Shown piece after piece: positions 7,362 through 12,961 of a DNA stretch of 12,961 nt (positions are counted from its first letter, which is position 1; the number at the start of each line of letters is the position of its first letter). Origin of the DNA: Calditrichia bacterium (GTDB taxonomy: Bacteria > Calditrichota > Calditrichia > Calditrichales > Calditrichaceae); the NCBI GenBank assembly GCA_027039465.1, contig JALWEA010000219.1, positions 1 through 12,961 on the forward strand. The letters are read 5' to 3'. Position numbers and translations under genes: made by a program. Below the pieces are notes generated by a model. It was not told the DNA's origin and searched no databases. It saw only the letters and a list, made by a program, of their open reading frames with translations.

Positions 7362-7417
7362 TGTCATTCTGAGGCCGTGAACCATGGCATGCGCCATGGA
7401 TTATTAAGGTAATGACA
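7362..7417. repeat. hairpin element E, left copy (56 bp)
   Basis: Bounded by TGTCATT (7362-7368) and AATGACA (7411-7417), with the perfect palindrome CCATGGC-ATGC-GCCATGG (7382-7399) in the middle. All are centred on nearly the same point, so the strand can fold into a long hairpin. Its reverse complement aligns along its whole length with 7660-7713. Confidence 0.75.
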
Positions 7418-7427
7418 TGATGCCAAA

Positions 7428-7596
7428 CCTGTCATTCCGAGCGCAGCGAGGAATCTCCTCAAAATCAGCAACGGAAGTAAGAGATTCTTCATTCCCCTGC
7501 ACTCCAGTAGTTCCGCTTCTCGTGATGAAGAACACATTTCGCACGTTGCAGCTTTGGAGGGGATTGCTTCACTCGTTCCTCGTTCGCAATGACAGG
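7428..7596. repeat. inner inverted-repeat element with TGTCATT ends
   Basis: About 169 bases with related arms in inverted orientation: CCTGTCATTCCGAGCGCAGC at the left, and at the right CGTTCGCAATGACAGG, the reverse complement of a CCTGTCATTGCGAACG-type arm. Both arms continue to a GGAATC/GCAATCC-like sequence. The ends match the start of unit Y. This type of GTCATTCCGAGCGCAGCGAGG sequence is a frequent intergenic repeat in many bacteria. Short reading frames across it are by-products. Confidence 0.75.
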
Positions 7597-7598
7597 CC

Positions 7599-7645
7599 TT
7601 AACGAATAACAATTTCCACCGTTAAATCATTCAACCCTTAACTCT
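7599..7645. repeat. short degenerate AACGAATAAC / AACCCTTAACTC repeats
   Basis: TTAACGAATAAC and later CAACCCTTAACTCTTT match, in reverse complement, parts of the array at 12557-12660 (GTTATTCG, AAGGGTTAAGAG). It lies between the inner element and the right copy of element E. Confidence 0.4.
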
Positions 7646-7659
7646 TTCCCCTAAATCCA

Positions 7660-7713
7660 TGTCACTATCTTAATAATCCATGGCGCCAGCAATGATTACT
7701 AGCCTAATAGACA
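7660..7713. repeat. hairpin element E, right copy (inverted)
   Basis: TGTCACTATCTTAATAATCC and the sequence that follows align in inverted orientation with 7362-7417. Twenty-seven of 29 bases match between 7391-7419 and the reverse complement of 7658-7686, with weaker similarity to the ends. Compared with the left copy its central palindrome is partly decayed (ATGGCGCCAGCAAT). The rest of the gap to 7765 is AT-rich with no recognised signal. Confidence 0.75.
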
Positions 7714-7765
7714 GTTTTTTAATTTATCAACCTAATCGTTCAATTTAGATTAAAACGAAATTCAC

Positions 7766-8227
7766 TTAAATATCTCGTATTTTCCTTGCCGGGTTACCGG
7801 CATAAACCCCGGGTTCCAAAATATCCTTTGTAACCACGGATCCCGCACCAATTACGACATGATCAACAATTTTTACCGGCAAAATTGTTGCATTCGTTCC
7901 AATCGAAACATGGTTACCGATTACTGTAGGCTTCCATAATTCTTTCTTGCCACCGGCGGGGCCGCCTTTGGCAAATGTATCGTTAATAAACATTGCCCCG
8001 TGAGAAATAAAACAATGGTCACCAATGGTGACCATTTCACAAATAAAGGCATGCGATTGTATTTTACAATTCTTTCCGATGGAAACATCTTTTTGAATTT
8101 CTACAAACGGCCCGATGAAGGTGCCATCTCCGATTTTACAGCCGTATAAATTAGAAGGCTCAACTACCGTGACATTCTGCCCGAATTCAACATCTTTAAT
8201 ACCAATTTTTTTTAGAATAGGCTTCAC
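7766..8227 (-). CDS. left-handed beta-helix acetyltransferase (sugar-nucleotide N-acetyltransferase type)
   Basis: A hexapeptide-repeat acyltransferase that would use acetyl-CoA in the cytoplasm. The 153 residues are almost all hexapeptide turns, for example GCKIGDGTFIGPFVEI (29-44), VTIGDHCFISHGAMF (66-80), PTVIGNHVSIGTNATILP (100-117) and VVIGAGSVVTKDI (124-136), ending in the usual YAGNPARKI. The loop INDTFAKGG (81-89) sits where WbpD/WlbB-type enzymes carry their Asn-containing active-site loop. These enzymes acetylate the 3-amino group of UDP-sugar uronates. The start is GTG at 8227, chosen for the AAAGGAAG box just upstream. Length is somewhat short for WbpD (about 190). Other sugar O-acetyltransferases share the fold, so substrate rests on the neighbouring dehydrogenase and aminotransferase. 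Confidence 0.85.
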   Translation of the reverse strand: MKPILKKIGIKDVEFGQNVTVVEPSNLYGCKIGDGTFIGPFVEIQKDVSIGKNCKIQSHAFICEMVTIGDHCFISHGAMFINDTFAKGGPAGGKKELWKPTVIGNHVSIGTNATILPVKIVDHVVIGAGSVVTKDILEPGVYAGNPARKIRDI

Positions 8228-8319
8228 TTAACTTCCTTTGGTTTTGGCTCACTCTGTAAGGCACCCCGATGCCTGGGGTTTACAATACGGATAGGAGCTG
8301 ATTTATGTTAGTTTATTTT

Positions 8320-8528
8320 GGTTGGCCTTGTTTTTCCACCCCTGTAGTCCCCTCATAAGGGATACAAAATAGTTTGAGAAAGTTTGCCCGATGATAAGAA
8401 CATCGATACTTTGAATAGAATGATTTGCCTCAAACAACCAAAACTTAGATGTTGGCAAAATTCAACGATCCGCTTTTCATCCCCCTGCGAGGGGGATTCA
8501 GGGGGTCCAGAGCCAAAAAGCCAACCAC
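8320..8528. repeat. repeat unit X, copy 3
   Basis: About 209 bases with imperfect inverted ends. The left arm starts GGTTGGCC at 8320, and the right arm ends GCCAACCAC at 8528. Hairpins are GTCCC/GGGAT at 8347-8363, with one G-T pair, and CCCCC/GGGGG at 8481-8495. It shares the core TTTGAGAAA-TTTGCCCG with copies 1 and 2 but has a different, longer middle part. Similarity to the first locus extends upstream to about 8284 (GGAGCTGATTT). Confidence 0.7.
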
Positions 8529-8544
8529 ATCCTTTACCGACCAG

Positions 8545-8651
8545 CCTGTCATTCCGAATTCCCGCTTTAGCGGGAAGATGAATCCCATGCATTATTCAAG
8601 CAATTCATCTCCAAACGATTGGAATTTTGAAAGGGTTGCAGCGTCGTTTCC
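8545..8651. repeat. repeat unit Y, copy 2 (107 bp)
   Basis: Same length and orientation as 3897-4003 and about 99 of 107 bases identical by eye. The hairpin TTCCCGC-ttta-GCGGGAA (8559-8576) is kept, with a change only in its loop. It joins the following X unit at the same point as in the first locus. Confidence 0.85.
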
Positions 8652-8845
8652 ACCCCTGTAGTCCCCTCATAAGGGACACAAAGTAGTTTGAGAAAGTTTG
8701 CCCGATGATAAGACCATAGATACTTTGAATAGAATGATTTGCCTCAAACAACCAAAACTTAGATGTAGGGCAAATTTCAACGAACTGATTTTTCATCCCC
8801 CTGCGAGGGGGATTTAGGGGGTCTAAAGACTAAAAAGCCAGCCAC
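8652..8845. repeat. repeat unit X, copy 4 (left-truncated)
   Basis: Repeats 8338-8528 about 314-316 bases downstream. It carries GTCCC/GGGAC at 8661-8677 and CCCCC/GGGGG at 8797-8811, and ends AAAAAGCCAGCCAC. The X-Y-X order is the same as at 3706-4140. Bases 8846-8900 up to the vanZ-like stop hold nothing recognised. Confidence 0.75.
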
Positions 8846-8900
8846 TTATCCTCGACCGTATCCGACACCCTACCAAAAAATGTTGTTTTTCTAAGATCGC

Positions 8901-9275
8901 TTATTCTCTGATTTTAATACTGACTTTACTAGCTTCTCCTTTAAGAAACAACGAATAAATTATCAAAATAAAAATAACGCCGCTTAGATTTGCCAATATA
9001 TCAAAAAGGTTGAATGAGCGATACGGTAAAAAATATTGTATTATTTCAATAAAAATGCCAAATAATACGATAAACATCGCTGTTTTGTTTTTATTCACTT
9101 TTAATCCGATGGACATCCCAACACCATACGCAAAAAAATGTTGAAAATATCCGTGAGGATCGAAATCCAAACTTCCTTGTTTAATAAAAATCTTTTGATT
9201 GGGGATAACGGATAAAATCAATACCCCTATAGCCCAACTACAGAAAGGAATATACCAGGATCTATTCTTTAACAA
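8901..9275 (-). CDS. VanZ-like membrane protein
   Basis: The 124 residues form about four membrane helices (approximately 9-25, 43-59, 66-84 and 94-111). The VanZ-like pattern is complete: a SVIPN turn (22-26), HFFAYGVG (46-53), IEIIQYFLPYRSFNLFDILANLSG (76-99) with the conserved Glu77, Gln80, Arg86, Asp92, Asn96 and Gly99. VanZ gives low-level teicoplanin resistance in enterococci. Family members are often found in polysaccharide loci, and their biochemical role is not settled. The start is assigned to TTG at 9275, because a stop lies two codons upstream and the next Met is far inside. No ribosome-binding site is visible, so the start is uncertain. Isolated by gaps of 233 and over 600 bases from its neighbours. 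Confidence 0.85.
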   Translation of the reverse strand: MLKNRSWYIPFCSWAIGVLILSVIPNQKIFIKQGSLDFDPHGYFQHFFAYGVGMSIGLKVNKNKTAMFIVLFGIFIEIIQYFLPYRSFNLFDILANLSGVIFILIIYSLFLKGEASKVSIKIRE

Positions 9276-9508
9276 TATTTAGACCGATCGTTTTATCTGA
9301 GTTTCCGAATATCAAATAAGCGCAAATATGTGATAAATTTAAATAATCGTTTGGTTATTAGGTATGGATGTTTATTTAAAAAGCCCTGAAGGGTTAAGTA
9401 TTTGATGATGAGATCAATGCCTTGACATAAATATTAGAGCTAACATCCTGTCTTTTATAGCGTGTTTGCTACAATTCCACAATTTTAGAGTAATTTCCAA
9501 TTAATGGC

Positions 9509-10573
9509 TTAAATTGCCGTAATACTTTGGTTAAAAACAGTAGAGCTAACTTCTTTCTTATCCAGGCTATTGTAAATGTGCTCGATAATTTCTACGGTTT
9601 TTAGGCCTTCATATCCGTTTACAGCCACTTTGCCGTTACGCTTTAATACATCCAAAACATTCTCAATTACTTTATCATGATTGGACATGGAGCCTTGATA
9701 ATAACCATAATCATTCGCCGGGCGATGTTCTTTTATTTCTTCAATTTTAAAGTTCTCAATATTTTGATATTCCAAAACATTTAAATATTGGCCGCCAATT
9801 TTCACCGTTCCCTTTTCTCCGAAGAGAGTAACCGATCCTTCCATATTCTTATTAAAGCTATTGATGGTGCAATTAATAGTGGCCAAGGTACCGTTTTTAA
9901 ATTTAAATACGGCAACCAGTGTGTCTTCAAATTCAATGGTATCTTTATGAGAAAAATTCTCCGAAAAGGCAGCAATGGTATTTAAATCAACTTCGCCGAG
10001 AAACCATAATAAAATATCGATAAAATGACTAAACTGCGTGAATAATATACCCCCATCCAAGTTTTTAGTTCCTTTCCACGGGGAATCATGATAATACCGT
10101 TCATTTCTATTCCAAAAACAGTTTATTTGTGCCGAATAGATCTTTCCCAAAAGTCCCTTATTTAAGACATCTTTTACTTTTTGCACCGGCGGGTTAAAGC
10201 GATTCTGCTTTACAATAAACAAGTGCTTATGGGCAGAATGCGCTTCTTCTATCATTTGTTGCGCATCATTAACCGTTAAGGCCATCGGTTTTTCACACAC
10301 AACGTGCCGATCTGCCCTTAACGCTTTGATCGTATGTTCCGCATGTAAGCCGTTCGGAGTGCAAATATTGATAACCTGAGAATCTTTATCATTTTCCAAT
10401 AATTCGTCAATGGAGTGATAAACGTTTACATGAGGATATTTTTCTTTCATTTTTTGCAAGGCCTGTTCATCAACATCACAAATTGAATTCAAACGGGCCA
10501 ATCGCGAAATATGTTCTGCATGGCGGGTTCCGATTCTTCCGCAGCCTACAATACTAAAATTGACGTCATCCAT
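9509..10573 (-). CDS. Gfo/Idh/MocA-family sugar-nucleotide 3-dehydrogenase (WlbA/WbpB-like)
   Basis: An NAD-dependent oxidoreductase of 354 residues. The N-terminal Rossmann fold shows FSIVGCGRIGTRHAE (6-20), then INICTPNGLHAEH (68-80) and the catalytic-lysine motif CEKPMAL (93-99). The C-terminal substrate domain contains ERYYHDSPWKGTKNLDGG (158-175) and FTQFSHFIDILLWFLGEV (178-195) with the conserved His183 and Asp186. The stretch RYYHDSPWKGT-LDGG-HFIDILLW is like WlbA/WbpB enzymes, which oxidise C3 of UDP-N-acetylglucosaminuronic acid before transamination. The ATG lies two bases after the sugar-transferase stop, with AGGAG inside that gene's end, so the two are co-translated. An aminotransferase and acetyltransferase downstream complete the three-step logic; a UDP-GlcNAc 6-dehydrogenase is not in this window. 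Confidence 0.88.
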   Translation of the reverse strand: MDDVNFSIVGCGRIGTRHAEHISRLARLNSICDVDEQALQKMKEKYPHVNVYHSIDELLENDKDSQVINICTPNGLHAEHTIKALRADRHVVCEKPMALTVNDAQQMIEEAHSAHKHLFIVKQNRFNPPVQKVKDVLNKGLLGKIYSAQINCFWNRNERYYHDSPWKGTKNLDGGILFTQFSHFIDILLWFLGEVDLNTIAAFSENFSHKDTIEFEDTLVAVFKFKNGTLATINCTINSFNKNMEGSVTLFGEKGTVKIGGQYLNVLEYQNIENFKIEEIKEHRPANDYGYYQGSMSNHDKVIENVLDVLKRNGKVAVNGYEGLKTVEIIEHIYNSLDKKEVSSTVFNQSITAI

Positions 10574-10575
10574 TA

Positions 10576-12549
10576 TCAGGCGCTCCTAATTTTATTGGTG
10601 GCTATGTTATAAATAGCCCAGAAAAAATACTTAATATCGGTTGTCCAGGGATTCTTTTCTTTTTCTTGCAAATATATTTTTTCCGATTCGATATATTCTT
10701 CTACAGCCTGCTTTTTTAATGCCACATAAGGGGGAACACACCCGGGTTTATATTTAAAGCGCATCTTTAACACGTCTTCCGGATATTCTTTTAAAAATCG
10801 TCCGCTAACCGGCCGGACGCCGACTAATTTCATATCTCCCTTAATGACATTCAAAAGCTGAGGCAGCTCATCCAACCATAATTTTCTTAAGATTTTGCCC
10901 CAGGTTGTCACCCTGAAATCATTAGCCGGTTTACCAATCTCTGAATACCCGTAATGTTCCAAAATATAGTGCTGTAAATATTCCGAATACGGGTGCATGG
11001 TTCTGAATTTATAAACATAGATTATTTGCCCGTTACGCCCGTAACGTTTCATTTTAAATAACGGGCCGTAAGAAGGATTTTCATCCATGGACGGTTCTTT
11101 ACTTTTTGTGGCAATAAAATAGACAAAATTGCCAATCTCTTCAACCGCCAAAACTTCAAAGCCGCAATAATACAATCGACCTAATCCCTCGGCTTTTGAC
11201 AGAACCCTTGATCTCCCCTTAGTAAAAGCAAAATAAATCTTCTTTAATAACGGCATCTTTGGGAAAATGCGTTTCCAGATAAAATCGAAAAAATAAACAA
11301 ATGCCGCCAGGTAATAGGGATATTTATTGAAAATACGTTCATGTCGTTTGGAGTATGTTTCGAACTTACCGACGTAAACGCCTCCCCATTTAAGCTTTTT
11401 ATGCACTTCCATAAAGTATCGGTTGATTCTGCGCAGATCATTAATTTCATGCAAATTCACGAAGAGGGTAAAATGCTCATTGGGCAGTACTTCGACATTA
11501 TAGGGATTGGCCGAATGAATAATCTCCGAATTAAAAACATCGAATTTATCCAAATCCAAATATTGATCCAAAAACGTAAAAACACTCGGGAAATCTTTAA
11601 AATAGACATGCAACAATTTCTTGCGGATGCCGGTAATCTTCAGCTTGCCGTTTTTGACAAAATACTTGCCCTTAAACTCTTTTTTAGGCGCTTCCCTTTT
11701 ACTAACCGTTTCCGGAACCGATGTGGCTTTGAAAATTTCAATGCGGGGAATATCCGCAGCATTCGATTTTGAGAATAAATAGTAAAAAGAGGCAAAAATC
11801 AAATCATATACGGCCAATGTTGTTATGGAACCGAATAAAACGGCTCTGGAATATTCAAATTCTCTGAAATTAAAAGCAAAAAATGCCAAGATGGCCACTT
11901 CGATTAAAAACGATTTCACAAAAGGCCAAACGGTCTTTAAATAATTCCCGTTCTTTTCTATTTTAAAATGATGGATAAAAAGGCCGGTAAACGCCCATAC
12001 AAAATAAATAAGTATAATCACCGATTTATAATCATACGAAATCAAAAAAGAAGCATGTTTTTGATAATAAATACCAAAAAAGGCAAGCGTTAAAATTAAA
12101 AGCTCTGAGAAAAACAAAAGAATGGATTTTTTGGATTTTTTCTCTTTTTTAGAGGGAATGAAATAACTGCCGGATAATAATAAAATCTCTAAAAGAAAAA
12201 AACTTCCAAGAGAACCTAAAATGATAAAGCGTGAGAGAAAATACCATTTTAAAGCATAAAGAATAATCGATAGCAGTCCCAGTTGTATTAAAAAGGATTT
12301 AATATACGGATTGAGATGCTCCGCAAATTTTTGTTCTTTATTAATTACAAAGCGGAATTTTTCGCCGATAATCGTCGGTATAAGCCAACTGACGATATAA
12401 ACCGGAATGAATTTTTGAATGTTTTGATCTAAGCGGAAGGTACCGTACTTGATACAATATATGACCAAGAGCGGCCCCATCAGCAGCAGGAAGTCAACAA
12501 AAAAATTGACAAGATACGAAGTTGTTTTGGATTTTAGACGTATCGGCAT
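10576..12549 (-). CDS. polyprenyl-phosphate sugar-1-phosphate transferase with eight-helix N-terminus
   Basis: An initiating enzyme that would transfer a sugar-1-phosphate from a nucleotide sugar to undecaprenyl phosphate at the inner membrane. Residues 491-657 are the bacterial sugar transferase domain: NPSYGPLFKMKRYGRNG, KFRTMHPYSE (514-523), LDELPQLLNVIKGDMKLVGVRPV (559-581) with the catalytic Asp560-Glu561 pair, and KPGCVPPYVAL (601-611). Residues 12-262 hold about eight membrane helices arranged as two similar four-helix halves. Between them and the catalytic part lies a soluble region (about 291-482) where most relatives have a CoA-binding-like domain. Here it reads like the second half of a class I methyltransferase fold (LHEINDLRRINRYFMEVHKKLKWGG), without a glycine-rich SAM loop. 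At 657 residues it is longer than typical WbaP-type proteins (about 470). No clear ribosome-binding site precedes the ATG. Confidence 0.9.
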   Translation of the reverse strand: MPIRLKSKTTSYLVNFFVDFLLLMGPLLVIYCIKYGTFRLDQNIQKFIPVYIVSWLIPTIIGEKFRFVINKEQKFAEHLNPYIKSFLIQLGLLSIILYALKWYFLSRFIILGSLGSFFLLEILLLSGSYFIPSKKEKKSKKSILLFFSELLILTLAFFGIYYQKHASFLISYDYKSVIILIYFVWAFTGLFIHHFKIEKNGNYLKTVWPFVKSFLIEVAILAFFAFNFREFEYSRAVLFGSITTLAVYDLIFASFYYLFSKSNAADIPRIEIFKATSVPETVSKREAPKKEFKGKYFVKNGKLKITGIRKKLLHVYFKDFPSVFTFLDQYLDLDKFDVFNSEIIHSANPYNVEVLPNEHFTLFVNLHEINDLRRINRYFMEVHKKLKWGGVYVGKFETYSKRHERIFNKYPYYLAAFVYFFDFIWKRIFPKMPLLKKIYFAFTKGRSRVLSKAEGLGRLYYCGFEVLAVEEIGNFVYFIATKSKEPSMDENPSYGPLFKMKRYGRNGQIIYVYKFRTMHPYSEYLQHYILEHYGYSEIGKPANDFRVTTWGKILRKLWLDELPQLLNVIKGDMKLVGVRPVSGRFLKEYPEDVLKMRFKYKPGCVPPYVALKKQAVEEYIESEKIYLQEKEKNPWTTDIKYFFWAIYNIATNKIRSA

Positions 12550-12556
12550 AGCGATT

Positions 12557-12660
12557 TGTTATTGGTTAAATGGTTGACTGGTTAATTGTGTAACCGTTAT
12601 TCGTTATTCGTGTAAGCGTTATTCGTATATTCGTGTATTCGTTAAGGGTTAAGAGTTTAA
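12557..12660. repeat. degenerate GTTATTC/GGTTAA short-repeat array
   Basis: A run of seven- to nine-base units such as GGTTAAAT, GGTTGACT, GGTTAAT, GTTATTC (three times), GTATATTC, GTGTATTC and GTTAAGG. It starts about eight bases upstream of the sugar-transferase ATG and therefore occupies its leader. It is the inverse of the run at 4208-4252 and shares pieces with 7599-7645. Unit length and sequence vary, so it is not a CRISPR or a simple tandem repeat. Confidence 0.6.
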
Positions 12661-12778
12661 GTGTAAATTTTGATAAGTAAAGCATTCGCACATTGAGATT
12701 CATACCCTTAAACCTTCTATATCAACATCAATGTTTATGTCTATTTTAAAAGATTAAAGAAATATCAAACAGGCCAAT

Positions 12779-12799
12779 TAAAAAGGAAAATTAATTCCC
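12779..12799 (-). terminator. weak candidate terminator for a gene beyond the window
   Basis: On the minus strand AAGGGAA and TTTCCTT pair over seven positions with one G-T pair, and run into TTTTTAATT. The stem is GC-poor, so it may be chance in an AT-rich region. If real, it would end transcription entering from beyond 12961. Confidence 0.2.
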
Positions 12800-12837
12800 T
12801 TATATTTAAAATAATTCTCTGAATAGAAAATAAAATG

Positions 12838-12892
12838 TAAGATTAAACGAAATCTTAAAAAGGCGGATTAAATTTACATTACCAGAATGTAA
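12838..12892. promoter_or_regulatory. two adjacent seven-base-pair palindromes upstream of the sugar transferase
   Basis: TAAGATT-aaacga-AATCTTA (12838-12857) and TTACATT-accag-AATGTAA (12874-12892) are perfect inverted repeats 16 bases apart, within a 300-base AT-rich stretch that has no gene. They could be operator half-sites or chance in AT-rich DNA. Neither looks like a terminator for leftward transcription. No confident promoter was found between 12661 and 12961. Confidence 0.3.
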
Positions 12893-12961
12893 TAAAAAAG
12901 AATAAAATTTCCAAAAATTAATCTTTTTCTTTTTTTACAAACAATGCTATGAAAATATATT

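Noticed and set aside
7364..7612. Open frames on both strands across the 7.36-7.61 kb repeats
   Set aside because: They coincide with the inverted-repeat elements, and the translations (Cys- and Arg-rich, typical of GTCATTCCGAGCG repeats) show no family. Also tested as a possible hicA and rejected.
8353..8796. Overlapping open frames in the second X-Y-X repeat
   Set aside because: They read through hairpins and repeat junctions in several frames, and no equivalent frame is kept in the first copy.
9388..9410. Terminator after the vanZ-proximal gap (CCC-ttca-GGG then CTTTTT on the minus strand)
   Set aside because: The stem has only three good pairs, and it lies between the dehydrogenase stop and the vanZ-like start without stronger support.
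9276..9508. A small or broken gene between the dehydrogenase and the VanZ-like gene
   Set aside because: No frame with a ribosome-binding site or family resemblance was found; AT-rich with no repeat recognised.
12557..12660. Replication-origin iterons or a CRISPR-like array
   Set aside because: Units vary from seven to nine bases with no fixed period, the same sequence type recurs elsewhere in the window, and no initiator gene is near.
12566..12703. Minus-strand frame of 45 codons from ATG at 12703, ending just before the sugar-transferase gene
   Set aside because: Most of it is translated short-repeat DNA (repeats of Ile-Thr-Leu-Thr-Arg-type residues), it lacks a well-spaced ribosome-binding site, and it has no recognisable protein. 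A leader peptide cannot be excluded.

Overview
The window joins a conserved translation block to a surface-polysaccharide locus. Every convincing gene lies on the minus strand. The genome is AT-rich and mostly uses clear Shine-Dalgarno sites. Several genes point to a Gram-negative cell: a DUF3078-type outer-membrane barrel, a Wzi-type capsule barrel and a Bacteroidota-like sugar phosphotransferase. Together with the order rplM-rpsI-rpsB-tsf, this suggests the FCB group. The strong Shine-Dalgarno sites and heavy intergenic repeats make a Calditrichota- or Ignavibacteria-like lineage more likely than a classical Bacteroidota. The placement is inference from family content only.

Positions 1-2565 hold rplM (TTG start, sigma70-like promoter), rpsI and a good intrinsic terminator. 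These are followed by rpsB, with a 67-residue Lys/Glu-rich tail, and tsf, of the short EF-Ts type. The next gene probably begins at the window edge. Positions 2659-3534 encode a DUF3078 barrel protein.

Positions 4333-12549 form the polysaccharide locus. In transcription order it holds a polyprenyl-phosphate sugar-1-phosphate transferase with a duplicated four-helix membrane module, a Gfo/Idh/MocA sugar-nucleotide 3-dehydrogenase, a VanZ-like membrane protein, a hexapeptide-repeat acetyltransferase, a solitary HicB, a DegT/DnrJ-type PLP aminotransferase and a Wzi-like barrel. Dehydrogenase, aminotransferase and acetyltransferase together match the WbpB-WbpE-WbpD (WlbA-WlbC-WlbB) logic for a 3-acetamido sugar nucleotide. 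The phosphotransferase would start lipid-linked assembly, and the Wzi-like protein would hold the product at the outer surface.

Most of the larger gaps in this locus are filled with small repeats. A composite element (inverted-repeat unit X, hairpin unit Y, then X again) occurs twice in the same orientation, at about 3.7-4.14 kb and 8.3-8.85 kb. The copies bracket the wzi-aminotransferase-hicB-acetyltransferase block as direct repeats. The gap at 7.26-7.77 kb holds a nested inverted-repeat structure. Degenerate GTTATTC-type arrays occur at 4.2, 7.6 and 12.6 kb. No CRISPR array, tRNA, rRNA or transposase gene was seen.
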